In this document: piece after piece, positions 36,455 to 44,397 of the stretch
Layout: every line of letters begins with the position of its first letter
Position numbering within the stretch: position 1 is the stretch's first letter
Origin: Flavobacterium pectinovorum
GTDB lineage: Bacteria > Bacteroidota > Bacteroidia > Flavobacteriales > Flavobacteriaceae
Length of the DNA stretch: 64,000 bases
Direction: 5' to 3'
Assembly (NCBI RefSeq): GCF_900142715.1
Contig: NZ_FRBX01000001.1
Span: 744,001 to 808,000 of the forward strand
The notes under the pieces: generated by a model
The model's database searches: none
Told to the model about the DNA's origin: nothing
What the model saw: only the letters and a program-made list of their open reading frames with translations
Program-made: the position numbers and the translations under genes

Positions 36455-37132
36455 TTAATAAGTATCGATTACAGTTTTTAACAAATTAGAATCGGCTAGG
36501 TTAGAAGGTGAGACTACTTTTTCAGTAAGCGGAATATCATTTCCGTATCTTTCCTTTAATATTTTTTGAACTCTTTCATCTTTCAAATTAAAATCTTTTA
36601 ATTCCTGTAATGGACACAATTCGATACCGGCTCCCGTTTTATATATTTTCCAGACCAATTCAGAACAGTAGATTCTATTATCCGTCCATTCAAAATAAGC
36701 ATCATATTCTTTACCGTTAAATTGCTGTCCATAATCTTTCATCTTTTGTAAAGTATTTGCAGTCAAAATTTTTTCTGCATTTTTCAATCTTTTCACAACA
36801 TATTTATTTTCTTTACCGTGTTTTATCCATTCATCCAGCAACGTTATTTTGACAGGCTGAACAGCTTCAAAAACAAATTTCCTGTCATTGATAAAGAAGA
36901 TAATTCCGCAATGTGAAAATTTTGAGTTAGTCGCAATTTTCACCGCTTCACATTGCTTAGATTCTGAAGTTTGAAAAATAATATCTCCATCCTGAACTTT
37001 ATCAGATAGTGTGTTTTGCGGTTTTGTTCCAGAAAACGGATTGTTAGGAAATACCAATGTTGCCACATACAAAGCACAGCAAAAACTAATTAAAAATGTA
37101 GTTCCTAAAAAGATGTATTTCATTTTTTTCAT
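36455..37132 (-). CDS. YiiX/YebB-like NlpC/P60-fold cysteine hydrolase
   Basis: A 225-residue protein with an N-terminal membrane anchor or signal (residues 5-26). The body is the permuted papain-like fold of the YiiX group, starting LQDGDIIFQTS-like (seen as VQDGDIIFQTSESKQCEAV). The catalytic His is probably in KFSHCGIIFF and the nucleophilic Cys in RIYCSELVWKIY; the segment ERYGNDIPLTEKVVSPSNL near the end is typical too. Such enzymes are thought to hydrolyse amide or thioester bonds of peptides or lipids, but the natural substrate is generally unknown. A second copy of the CTTTG/CAAAG operator lies 95-111 bases upstream, implying shared control with the Coq4-like unit. Confidence 0.85.
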   Translation of the reverse strand: MKKMKYIFLGTTFLISFCCALYVATLVFPNNPFSGTKPQNTLSDKVQDGDIIFQTSESKQCEAVKIATNSKFSHCGIIFFINDRKFVFEAVQPVKITLLDEWIKHGKENKYVVKRLKNAEKILTANTLQKMKDYGQQFNGKEYDAYFEWTDNRIYCSELVWKIYKTGAGIELCPLQELKDFNLKDERVQKILKERYGNDIPLTEKVVSPSNLADSNLLKTVIDTY

Positions 37133-37226
37133 GTTGAATTTTTAAATCTTAAATATACTTTAAATTCCATCATTTCTTATTTCAGTTTTTTAATATTAAC
37201 TAAAAAAAACAAACATTATATAAAGT

Positions 37227-37243
37227 ACTTTGAATTACAAAGT
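37227..37243 (-). promoter_or_regulatory. palindromic operator copy B (ACTTTG-N5-CAAAGT)
   Basis: Perfect 6-bp arms with a 5-base spacer, flanked by AAAGT on the left and AAATAATAAA on the right, as in copy A at 36385-36399. It lies upstream of the YiiX-like gene on the minus strand. Confidence 0.55.
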
Positions 37244-37254
37244 AAATAATAAAA

Positions 37255-37287
37255 AAAATAGCTGCCAAATAAAATGACAGCTATTTT
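37255..37287 (-). terminator. terminator of the kdsA-outer membrane protein unit
   Basis: Stem AAAATAGCTGCCA/TGACAGCTATTTT with one mismatched position and an AATAAAA-type loop. On the minus strand it is followed by a long T tract, about 20 bases after the stop codon at 37309. Confidence 0.8.
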
Positions 37288-37308
37288 ATAAATATATTTT
37301 AAGAAATA

Positions 37309-38211
37309 TTAGATTCTAAATATACCTCCAACGGCAATAATACGCTGAAAGAAGAAAAAATCTTGAGAAGCTTTATCTTCATTACTTGTTGTAGTTCTAA
37401 TATCCTGCATGTTAATGTAACCACCTTTTAACTCTCCCTGAATGTAGAAGTGTTTGAAAAAAGTAACGTTGATACCTGCTTTTGCAGAAACACCATAACC
37501 AGAAACGTGAAAATCATCATGACGCTCTTTTCCTAAAAGTGTTGTATTTGTTTTAGGATATAAAACTCCTGCACCCAAACCTTCAGTTAAGTTAATTTGA
37601 ACTTTATCAATATTCGGAAGAGTAAACAATTTCGAAATATCATCAAATCTTGAAACCTCAGTATTAATGTAGTTTAAACCATCAGTATGCTCATAAATTA
37701 AAAATGGAGTACCACCGTTAAGAGTACCGCCACCTTCCATAGCACCACCTTGAGACATGTCTACAGGTGTATTGTTGTAATTTCCATTGTAAATTGAACC
37801 AGCCTGATCTGCTGGCAAATTGATGTCTCCGGTAACATTTGCAATTTGATTTTGTGACATTACATATTTCATGTGGTCAACACCAATTGTAACACTATAA
37901 TGATCACTAAAAAAATAACCTAATCTCAAATTAGTTTGCGGAATAGTCATGTTAGCAGGATTAATATAATCTACATGCCAGCCTTTCGGTTTGTCATGCG
38001 CCTGCATGTTATCAACAGTAAAATTATAATCTTTTCCTCTAAAAGTTACATCAGACTTTGAGTAGCTTTCTCTGTTTCCACCCCACATTACAAAGAACTT
38101 TCCTTTATTGTGTGCTGTATATTTATTTTGTATTGCAATTTCTTCCTGAGCAAATGTATTTACAGCAAAACACATTAAAAAGAAAGGCAAGAATAAAAAT
38201 TTATTTTTCAA
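37309..38211 (-). CDS. outer-membrane beta-barrel protein
   Basis: A 300-residue exported protein with signal peptide 1-21 (FAQEE). Alternating hydrophobic strands (KFFVMWGGNRESYSKSD, TNLRLGYFFSDHYSVTIGVD, HFYIQGELKGGYINM) and a terminal strand ending IFRI indicate an outer-membrane barrel. A Gly/Met-rich loop (NNTPVDMSQGGAMEGGGTL) near the middle is probably extracellular. I do not recognise a named family. It begins 22 bases after the kdsA stop, on the same strand, so it is probably the second gene of a kdsA transcript. That pairing may simply reflect shared outer-membrane biogenesis. Confidence 0.75.
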   Translation of the reverse strand: MKNKFLFLPFFLMCFAVNTFAQEEIAIQNKYTAHNKGKFFVMWGGNRESYSKSDVTFRGKDYNFTVDNMQAHDKPKGWHVDYINPANMTIPQTNLRLGYFFSDHYSVTIGVDHMKYVMSQNQIANVTGDINLPADQAGSIYNGNYNNTPVDMSQGGAMEGGGTLNGGTPFLIYEHTDGLNYINTEVSRFDDISKLFTLPNIDKVQINLTEGLGAGVLYPKTNTTLLGKERHDDFHVSGYGVSAKAGINVTFFKHFYIQGELKGGYINMQDIRTTTSNEDKASQDFFFFQRIIAVGGIFRI

Positions 38212-38233
38212 TGAATTGATTGTATAATAAAAA

Positions 38234-39052
38234 TTAAAAGGCGTTTACAGTTTTTCTTATAGCAACTAACTTAGTCATTAGATCTTCAAAATAGTCTAAA
38301 TGCAACATGTTAGCACCATCACTTTTTGCATTAGCAGGGTCAAAGTGTGTTTCGATAAAAATACCGTCAACACCCACAGCAATACCCGCTTTGGCAACAG
38401 TTTCAATCATATCAGGTCTTCCTCCGGTAACACCCGCAGTTTGATTAGGTTGTTGTAATGAATGTGTAACATCCAAAACAGTAGAAGCATATTGTTGCAT
38501 AGTAGGGATTCCTCTAAAATCAACAATCATGTCCTGGTAACCAAACATTGTACCACGGTCTGTAACCATAACATTCTCATTCTGACAGTCTAATACTTTT
38601 TGTACAGCATGTTTCATGCTTTCCGGACTCATAAATTGTCCTTTTTTCAAGTTCACCACTTTTCCTGTATTTGCTGCAGCAACAACAAGATCAGTCTGGC
38701 GTACAAGAAAAGCCGGAATTTGTAAAACATCTACATATTGCGCAGCCATATCAGCATCTTCATTAGTATGAATATCCGTTACGGTTGGAATATGAAAAGT
38801 TTCAGAAACTTTTCTTAAAATTTTTAATGCTTTTTCGTCACCAATTCCAGAAAAACTATCAATTCTCGAACGGTTCGCTTTTTTAAATGATCCTTTAAAT
38901 ACATAAGGAATCTGAAGTTTGTCGGTAATACCAACTAATTTTTCAGCAATCCTGAGAGCCATTTCTTCTCCTTCAATAGCGCAAGGTCCCGCCAATAAAA
39001 AGAAATTCCCATTATCAGTATGCTTAATTTGTGGAATATGTTGTATGTTCAT
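38234..39052 (-). CDS. kdsA: 3-deoxy-8-phosphooctulonate synthase
   Basis: Condenses phosphoenolpyruvate with arabinose-5-phosphate to make KDO-8-phosphate for lipopolysaccharide, in the cytosol. The 272 residues match the family. Characteristic motifs are FFLLAGPCAIEGEEMA, YVFKGSFKKANRSR, VTDIHTNEDADMAAQYVDVLQIPAFL, VNLKKGQFMSP, VTDRGTMFGY, VDFRGIP, DVTHSLQQPN and IETHFDPANAKSDG. The Cys of LAGPCA is not by itself diagnostic of a metal-dependent form. Its upstream spacer holds a dispersed repeat; an outer-membrane protein gene follows 22 bases after. Confidence 0.97.
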   Translation of the reverse strand: MNIQHIPQIKHTDNGNFFLLAGPCAIEGEEMALRIAEKLVGITDKLQIPYVFKGSFKKANRSRIDSFSGIGDEKALKILRKVSETFHIPTVTDIHTNEDADMAAQYVDVLQIPAFLVRQTDLVVAAANTGKVVNLKKGQFMSPESMKHAVQKVLDCQNENVMVTDRGTMFGYQDMIVDFRGIPTMQQYASTVLDVTHSLQQPNQTAGVTGGRPDMIETVAKAGIAVGVDGIFIETHFDPANAKSDGANMLHLDYFEDLMTKLVAIRKTVNAF

Positions 39053-39130
39053 AATATGATTTTTTGACAGTGCAAAGGTAGTTATGATTTATGAATACAA
39101 GATGAAGATTTAAGATTATTTTAAGAAGCC

Positions 39131-39278
39131 TCCCGATAGCTATCGGGACTGCCCGCTGCAATCTTTTTCTCCAAACCCTTTTTTTCTAGGTCTTTGCAGG
39201 AGCTTCCGCTGGTCGCTCTGCAAAAACCAGAAAAAATAGGCTTTCTCAAAAAAGGATTTCCGCTGCTATCAGGGCTAG
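39131..39278. repeat. dispersed palindromic repeat, long copy
   Basis: One end is the perfect palindrome TCCCGATAGCTATCGGGA (39131-39148) and the other ends ATCAGGGCTAG (39268-39278). The middle has an inverted pair CTTTGCAGGAGCTTCCGCTGG/GCTCTGCAAA-like and a CTTTTTCT/AGAAAAA pairing. The ends match the short copy at 2220-2310 in inverted orientation. It occupies most of the kdsA-nat spacer (39053-39335); nothing else was seen there. Confidence 0.65.
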
Positions 39279-39335
39279 AATTGTAGTGGAATTATGGGAT
39301 TTGATTAGGAATATCTCTTCAAAACAATTTCTCAA

Positions 39336-40124
39336 TTATACCTTCAAATTAAATTCTGTTTCCAAAATAGCATCCAACTGATCATCTTCAAAAGAAATAA
39401 TTTCGGCAATCCCGTTTGTCACTGATTTTAACGAATTTTTTGATAATATTTTTTTGCCCAACGGATTTTGTAAAACCACAATCAATTTTTGGGTAAAAAC
39501 AGAATCAGGATGTGAGTAATTATAATGATTGGCAGGTTTAAAATCGATCCATCGTTGAGGATTAAGATCAAACGAATAGAGATTAGACCATTCTTTTCCG
39601 ATTAGAATTTGCAGTAAAAATTCATTTTCTTCAGTTTTGACCAAAGTAAAAGTGTCAAAATCATGCTGAATCTCAGTTCCAATTTCACTCAGTTTTAAAG
39701 GTTCTCTAATACTGTTGCCGCCAAACCCCAGATCAATAAGATAATCTTCATTTTCGATGGTAGCAACTATGGACAAATGTGTTTTAGCATTCGGATCTGG
39801 ATTTACCAAAGGGCGAACCGCAATATAATAATGCGGAAGACCAATTTCCTGAAGCAATAACGAAAAGATACCGTTAATTTGATAACAATATCCGCCACGT
39901 TTTTTAGTCACAATTTGGTTTACAATATCATCACCAATTAAGGAAATAACTTTTCCGGCCTGTACATCAATATTTTCAAAAGGCACACTAAAAATCTGGC
40001 TTTGCATCAATTTTTTTATACCTTCTAAATTCAATTGAATTTCTCCTTCAAAATTAATTCTCTTTAAATATTGCTGTAAATCGAAACTTGAAGCTTCAAT
40101 TTTATGATTTTTCGATTGTTCCAT
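39336..40124 (-). CDS. arylamine N-acetyltransferase
   Basis: Transfers acetyl groups from acetyl-CoA to arylamines or hydrazines, in the cytosol; 262 residues, close to the usual 260-280. The catalytic triad is visible: Cys80 in KKRGGYCYQING, His116 in NAKTHLSIV and Asp131 in YLIDLGFGG. The N-terminal FDLQQYLKRI and PFENIDV segments are also characteristic of NAT enzymes. It is a single minus-strand gene with repeat DNA on both sides. Its physiological substrate is unknown. Confidence 0.92.
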   Translation of the reverse strand: MEQSKNHKIEASSFDLQQYLKRINFEGEIQLNLEGIKKLMQSQIFSVPFENIDVQAGKVISLIGDDIVNQIVTKKRGGYCYQINGIFSLLLQEIGLPHYYIAVRPLVNPDPNAKTHLSIVATIENEDYLIDLGFGGNSIREPLKLSEIGTEIQHDFDTFTLVKTEENEFLLQILIGKEWSNLYSFDLNPQRWIDFKPANHYNYSHPDSVFTQKLIVVLQNPLGKKILSKNSLKSVTNGIAEIISFEDDQLDAILETEFNLKV

Positions 40125-40272
40125 TTTATTTTTTTTTGCATTTTATGAATACAATCAAAATTAAGGCATTTATGTAAGTAAAGAGATAATTTAACTTATT
40201 TTTCAAGGATTTTCAAAGTGATTGATTTCTATAAGTTTATAAAAAAAACTTAATCATTTTCAATTTCCCATG

Positions 40273-40302
40273 GCTAGCGCGAGCGTCCCGCTCGTGCCCG
40301 CA
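40273..40302. repeat. 30-bp inverted repeat, left copy
   Basis: GC-rich 30-mer containing the small hairpin GAGCG-TCC-CGCTC. Its exact reverse complement lies at 41795-41824, on the other side of the insertion sequence. Its GC content contrasts with the surrounding DNA, as for REP elements. The rest of the 298-base spacer (40125-40422) shows no gene. Confidence 0.85.
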
Positions 40303-40422
40303 ATCAAAATCAATTTAGATCTATTTGTAAAACAGTATGGTTATTATCAGAATAATTTCGAGCAGAGCTGTATTTCCAATCTTGTCTTGTCCTAAAATAG
40401 GTTTACACAAAAGTGTAAAAAT

Positions 40423-40803
40423 ATGGAAAGATATTCAAAAACATCATCTTCAAAATGGCAATCTAAGTACAGTGAAGAATTTAAACGATTTGTTTGTAAT
40501 GATTTTTTAACCGGAACATTGACAAAAAGAGAAATTGAGAATAAATACAATATTGGACATACAAGATTAACTTATTGGCTGAAAGAAATAGGTTTTGATT
40601 ATTCAAATCCTAGTATAGTATCTTTACCTAGGATGAAAGAGCAAACAAATAAATTATCTGATAAAGAAGGACAAGAGTCTTTATCTCAGCTAAAAAAAGA
40701 ACTTCAAGAAGCTCGACTTTTAGCTGAAGCTTATCGTAAAATGATAGAGATAGCTGAACAGGAATTTAAAATTAAAATTGTAAAAAAGTCCAATACCAAG
40801 TAA
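40423..40803 (+). CDS. IS3-family transposase OrfA
   Basis: A 126-residue DNA-binding protein of the insertion sequence. It has an N-terminal helix-turn-helix (YSEEFKRFVCNDFLTGTLTK through IGHTRLTYWLKEIG, about 15-55) and a C-terminal leucine-zipper-like coiled coil (LSQLKKELQEARLLAEAYRK). It is normally made alone and as the N-terminal half of the OrfAB transposase through a -1 frameshift at its 3' end (heptamer at 40782-40788). The frame ends just inside the stem of the frameshift structure. Nothing is truncated. Confidence 0.93.
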   Translation: MERYSKTSSSKWQSKYSEEFKRFVCNDFLTGTLTKREIENKYNIGHTRLTYWLKEIGFDYSNPSIVSLPRMKEQTNKLSDKEGQESLSQLKKELQEARLLAEAYRKMIEIAEQEFKIKIVKKSNTK

Positions 40804-40867
40804 TTCAGGAGTTGAAACACAATTATCCTAAAATTGGTTTAGGCAAATTTTGCCAATTACTTGGTAT
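40782..40867 (+). promoter_or_regulatory. programmed -1 frameshift signal
   Basis: Slippery heptamer A AAA AAG at 40782-40788, in the orfA frame. After a 4-base spacer, a perfect 13-bp inverted repeat ATACCAAGTAATT (40793-40805) pairs with 40855-40867. The loop contains smaller stems CCTAAA/TTTAGG and GGCAAA/TTTGCC. The -1 frame is open from 40776, so slippage would join orfA codon 122 to orfB and give a 431-residue OrfAB. Confidence 0.85.
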
Positions 40868-41717
40868 AACCCGACAAGCATATTATCAACATTTTTGGTA
40901 TCAGGAACAACTTGCTTTTGAAGATGAATTAATTGTTTGTGAGGTATTAAAAATTAGAAAAAATCATCGTCATATAGGAGGAAGAAAGCTATATGAACTT
41001 TTACAACCTTTCTTATTAGAGCATCAAATAAAAATGGGTAGAGATAGGCTTTTTGATGTTTTATCTGCTAATTATCTATTAATTAGGCGTAAGAAAAAAC
41101 CAACTATTACTACTGATTCATTTCATAGGTTTAGGAAATATCCCAATCTTATTAGAGATTTTGTTCCAACGAGTCCTAATCAACTATGGGTAAGCGATAT
41201 AACTTATTGGAGGATTAAAGATAGTTTTGCATACATAAGTTTTGTTACTGATGCTTACTCCAGAAAGATTGTTGGGTATCATTTAGGCGATAATTTACAA
41301 ACCGCAGAAACAATTCAGGCTTTACAAATGGCAATATCTAATTTTTCGGAAGAAAATAAATTGCAATTAATACATCATTCCGATAGAGGTTCACAATACT
41401 GCAGTAATGAATATGTAAAGTTATTAGAAACCAATAATATTGGCATCAGTATGACAGAAAATGGAGATCCTTTAGAAAATGCAATAGCAGAACGCGTTAA
41501 TGGAATTATAAAGGAAGAATATTTGGATGATTATAAGATCGATGATATACAAGAAGCCAAGGAATTATTGGACGCCGTCATTAAGTTATATAACAACGAA
41601 AGGCCTCATATGAGCATAGGTAACCTTACACCAAACCAGGTACATCAATACAATATAAAAACAGAAAAATTATGGAAGAATTATTATGTAAAAAGCCCTA
41701 CTATTGTAAACCAATAG
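40812..41717 (+). CDS. IS3-family transposase OrfB (DDE integrase domain)
   Basis: A 301-residue catalytic half of the transposase. It includes an HTH_21-like N-terminus (FEDELIVCEVLKIRKNHRHIGGRKLY) and an rve integrase core with DDE residues in WVSDITYWRI, HHSDRGSQYCS and ENAIAERVNGIIKEEYL, ending in RPHMSIGNLTPNQVH. The position given begins at a TTG 9 bases after the orfA stop. Functionally it is probably translated as an OrfAB fusion entering this frame at 40788. All catalytic residues are present. Confidence 0.93.
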   Translation: MKHNYPKIGLGKFCQLLGITRQAYYQHFWYQEQLAFEDELIVCEVLKIRKNHRHIGGRKLYELLQPFLLEHQIKMGRDRLFDVLSANYLLIRRKKKPTITTDSFHRFRKYPNLIRDFVPTSPNQLWVSDITYWRIKDSFAYISFVTDAYSRKIVGYHLGDNLQTAETIQALQMAISNFSEENKLQLIHHSDRGSQYCSNEYVKLLETNNIGISMTENGDPLENAIAERVNGIIKEEYLDDYKIDDIQEAKELLDAVIKLYNNERPHMSIGNLTPNQVHQYNIKTEKLWKNYYVKSPTIVNQ

Positions 41718-41794
41718 CAGGACTAAAATATGACTGTAAATCTATTTTAGGATTAAGTATAAATATGTAAACTTTTTTCAGGACGAGACAAGCA

Positions 41795-41824
41795 TGCGGG
41801 CACGAGCGGGACGCTCGCGCTAGC
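41795..41824. repeat. 30-bp inverted repeat, right copy
   Basis: Exact reverse complement of 40273-40302. It starts only 4 bases after the right end of the insertion sequence, whereas the left copy is 80 bases from the left end. The pair looks like a pre-existing palindromic element split by the insertion. Confidence 0.85.
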
Positions 41825-41851
41825 GAAAACAAGGAATTAATAATTTAAAAT

Positions 41852-42304
41852 CTACTCCTTCTTCAAACTCAATCCCATAGGAACCATCAAGATTCCTTTC
41901 TCATAAATATTCAAATAAAGTATGACAGGTTTTTTTTGGCCTTCCCATTTTAGTTCATAAACATTAAGGAATCCAGCGCCCATATCGCTTCGTTTGGTTG
42001 GGAAGGGGCAACAGGTTTCCAATCTTGAATACGTGATTTTTTCACCATTTGGTCCGGCTAAAGCATTCAGGAAACGAGTTTCGTTTAAAGCCTCATCTCT
42101 CGTATTTCTGAAAAAAATATTGATCGGATAATCAGGATCGTAACCGTACTTTTTGTCTTTACTAAAAAGCGTAATAACAAAAGTATTGTCTTTTTTTAAA
42201 ACTAAATCAGGAGCATTGTCATCTACATTTTTCAAAGTCGATTTAGTACTTATACACGAGGTTGCAGTTATAAGTAAAATGATAAAAAATGCTATTTTTT
42301 TCAT
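41852..42304 (-). CDS. lipoprotein of unknown function
   Basis: A 150-residue predicted lipoprotein. The signal peptide (KKIAFFIILLITAT) ends at a lipidated Cys in TSCIST. The mature part is mostly beta, with a DPDYPINIFFRNTRDEALNETRF segment (residues about 55-78) and an adjacent Cys pair in RLETCCPFPTKRSDMGAGF. It reads like a small secreted beta-sandwich. No enzyme motif is seen and I do not recognise a functional family. It lies between the insertion sequence and the ether-lipid gene pair, and 137 bases of spacer containing TCTGTG-type boilerplate separate it from the latter, so it is probably transcribed separately. Confidence 0.75.
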   Translation of the reverse strand: MKKIAFFIILLITATSCISTKSTLKNVDDNAPDLVLKKDNTFVITLFSKDKKYGYDPDYPINIFFRNTRDEALNETRFLNALAGPNGEKITYSRLETCCPFPTKRSDMGAGFLNVYELKWEGQKKPVILYLNIYEKGILMVPMGLSLKKE

Positions 42305-42441
42305 GGTTTAAGAGTATTGGTCGTACAAATGTAAAAGTAAAATAGTTTTGCCACAGATTAAGGAATTAAAAAAGAATAAAATAATTTGTTATAGGCGCAA
42401 ATCTGTGTAATCTATGTCATCGACTTTAAAATTAAACTAAA

Positions 42442-43122
42442 TTATTCTTCCTTTTGTGGATTCAGTTCTAATATTCCAAGTACAAGCAGATATTGTGCCA
42501 CAAGATAAGTAAGCATAATAAAAAACGAACCTTTTTCTATTGAAGTATAAAACTTATTAATTGCCAGAATACTATCAGAAATGACAAAAATAATAGCCCC
42601 GTAAAAAACATATTTGTTTCCCGGTTTCGACCAGCTTAAAAAACCATTAAAAGCAAATAAAAGCATAGTTGAAATCACGAATGCATAAATGATTACGGGA
42701 ACTTTTAAACTGCCCAAAGTTGGCAGTAAAAAAGAAATCATTCCTACGACATAAAGTAAAATAATAAGACATCCAATTCTAAAAACTATATTGTTTCTAA
42801 TTTCAACGGTTTTTTGTTTGTTAAAAAGTGTACAATATAGGAGATGCGAAATCAGAAAAGAAGCTAACGCCAGAATAAAATAAATTTCAGCTATATCTGC
42901 AAATAATAAAACAATATCGCCAATCCAAGAAAATGCTAATGCAGCTAAGAGTAAATTTCGCGACGGGAATCTTTTGTAAGCGTAAACCGCAAAACCTAAT
43001 AACGGAATCAAAGTAGGTTTTAAATACAGATCCAAATATTCATATCCCAAAAGCAGCGCAAGCAAATAAATAAGGCTGATAAAAAAATAAATTTTGAAAA
43101 ATAAGGTGTGTTTCATAGTCAT
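42442..43122 (-). CDS. YhhN-family protein, putative lysoplasmalogenase
   Basis: Integral membrane hydrolase of the YhhN/TMEM86 family, 226 residues with about eight transmembrane helices. The family's conserved polar residues appear in SWIGDIVLLFAD (helix 3) and in ISDSILAINKFY near the C-terminus, both carrying the Asp of the putative active site. Characterised members cleave the vinyl-ether bond of lysoplasmalogens. The ATG at 43122 shares bases with the stop codon of the sterol-desaturase-like gene (TGATG), which implies translational coupling; an ATG two codons downstream (43116) is a possible alternative start. Confidence 0.87.
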   Translation of the reverse strand: MTMKHTLFFKIYFFISLIYLLALLLGYEYLDLYLKPTLIPLLGFAVYAYKRFPSRNLLLAALAFSWIGDIVLLFADIAEIYFILALASFLISHLLYCTLFNKQKTVEIRNNIVFRIGCLIILLYVVGMISFLLPTLGSLKVPVIIYAFVISTMLLFAFNGFLSWSKPGNKYVFYGAIIFVISDSILAINKFYTSIEKGSFFIMLTYLVAQYLLVLGILELNPQKEE

Positions 43123-44393
43123 CAGGAATTGAGTGTTATACCGGGGGGAGATTTAAAATCGATAGCTACAAAATAAATTGTGGCTATAAATGAAAAACTT
43201 AAAAAACTTAAAATGATGTAATTTGAAAATGGAAAAACCTGATTTAGCCCAAACCAGTCGCCATAATAAGAAATGATTGCAATGACAATTAGAAAACGGA
43301 AACCTTCCCAAAAAATTGCATATTTACTTTTATCCATTAATTCACTATAACTGTAAATCGTTATCAGGATAAAAAAGCCATAAACAAAAATATTGGGCAA
43401 ACCAATTTTGGCAATATTATCAAATAAATAAGTGACAAACAAAAGGGTAATCAACATTTGAGTAACCGACCAATAAACTAGTTTTTGTGAATTTTGAGTT
43501 CCGTATTTTTCAAAATCATACACATTTTCAATTTTATGGACAGGATATTTTTCTTCAAAATTTTCTGGTCGCCAGCCTGTTGGTTTAAACCAAATGGTAA
43601 ATTTATCTTTCCAGTTTTCGGCACGCCAGGCATCTTTGATTAATAAAATAAGATGTTGGAAATTGATCTTAATCGGATTCCAGGTTTGCACCGGTCTTGT
43701 AATGCCAAATACAGGCGGAACATCATCCATTTCTGCCTGAAAAGTACCAAAAAGTTTATCCCAAAAAATAAATATCTGCGAATGGTTTTTGTCTAAATAT
43801 TCAGGATTTATAGCATGATGAACACGATGATGCGAAGGAGTTACCAAAATGTGTTCTATAAAACCCATTTTTTTAATATGTTTGGTATGATACCAAAATT
43901 GTAAAAATAGATGCAAAGGCAAAGTAATCGCGATCACTGTGGCCGGAACGCCCAATAATGCAGCAGGAATCAATAAAAAAGTGAATAAATTAACCAGACT
44001 CGCAATAGGCTGGCGCAATGCACAGGCTAAATTAAACTCTTCACTACTGTGATGAATTGCATGTTTGTTCCAAAGAAAATTTATTTGATGTGCCAGTCTG
44101 TGGCTCCAATATCCGTAAAAATCAATAACAAAAAAGGCAATACAATAAGATAAAACAGAAGCTTCAAGATGGAAAACGGCAATTTTAGAAACCAGCCATT
44201 CGTATGAAATAAAAGTCAGGCTTAAACCCAAAACATCCTTTACAGAATTGGTAATTCCGGAACTGATGCTTGAAACACTGTCAATTAAAGGCGCAGTGTC
44301 TTCTTTTTTATAGATGCCGTATATTTTTTCAATTATAATTAAAACTAAAAAAATAGGCGTAGCGATAATTAATATCTTTCCATATTCTTCCAT
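43122..44393 (-). CDS. sterol desaturase/fatty-acid hydroxylase superfamily protein (AGMO-like)
   Basis: Membrane di-iron oxygenase of 423 residues. The histidine clusters of the superfamily are present in order: SHRLAHQ, KHAIHHSSEEF, and SHHRVHHAINPEYLDKNH. The flanking GYWSHRLAHQINFLWN and SQIFIFWDKLFGTFQAE are typical of the branch containing mammalian alkylglycerol monooxygenase, which cuts ether lipids. A C-terminal part (about 290-423) adds further transmembrane helices. The gene is coupled by overlap to a YhhN lysoplasmalogenase, which strengthens an ether-lipid role. A perfect terminator hairpin abuts its start codon. Confidence 0.88.
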   Translation of the reverse strand: MEEYGKILIIATPIFLVLIIIEKIYGIYKKEDTAPLIDSVSSISSGITNSVKDVLGLSLTFISYEWLVSKIAVFHLEASVLSYCIAFFVIDFYGYWSHRLAHQINFLWNKHAIHHSSEEFNLACALRQPIASLVNLFTFLLIPAALLGVPATVIAITLPLHLFLQFWYHTKHIKKMGFIEHILVTPSHHRVHHAINPEYLDKNHSQIFIFWDKLFGTFQAEMDDVPPVFGITRPVQTWNPIKINFQHLILLIKDAWRAENWKDKFTIWFKPTGWRPENFEEKYPVHKIENVYDFEKYGTQNSQKLVYWSVTQMLITLLFVTYLFDNIAKIGLPNIFVYGFFILITIYSYSELMDKSKYAIFWEGFRFLIVIAIISYYGDWFGLNQVFPFSNYIILSFLSFSFIATIYFVAIDFKSPPGITLNS

Positions 44394-44397
44394 AAAA

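Larger units (their letters stand above)
40383..41790 (+). mobile_element. IS3-family insertion sequence, intact
   Basis: About 1.41 kb bounded by imperfect terminal inverted repeats: left TGTCTTGTCCTAAAATAGG, right (reverse complement) TGTCTCGTCCTGAAAAAAG; both continue GTTTACA or TTTACA. The match can be extended two bases outward on each side (CT), so the ends are uncertain by 2 bp. It carries orfA and orfB in the -1 relation with a frameshift signal. No convincing target-site duplication was found. Both frames are open, so the element may be active. Confidence 0.88.

Noticed and set aside
40273..41824. The 30-bp inverted repeats as termini of the insertion sequence
   Set aside because: The true imperfect termini (TGTCTTGTCC/TGTCTCGTCC) are inside, and spacings on the two sides differ.
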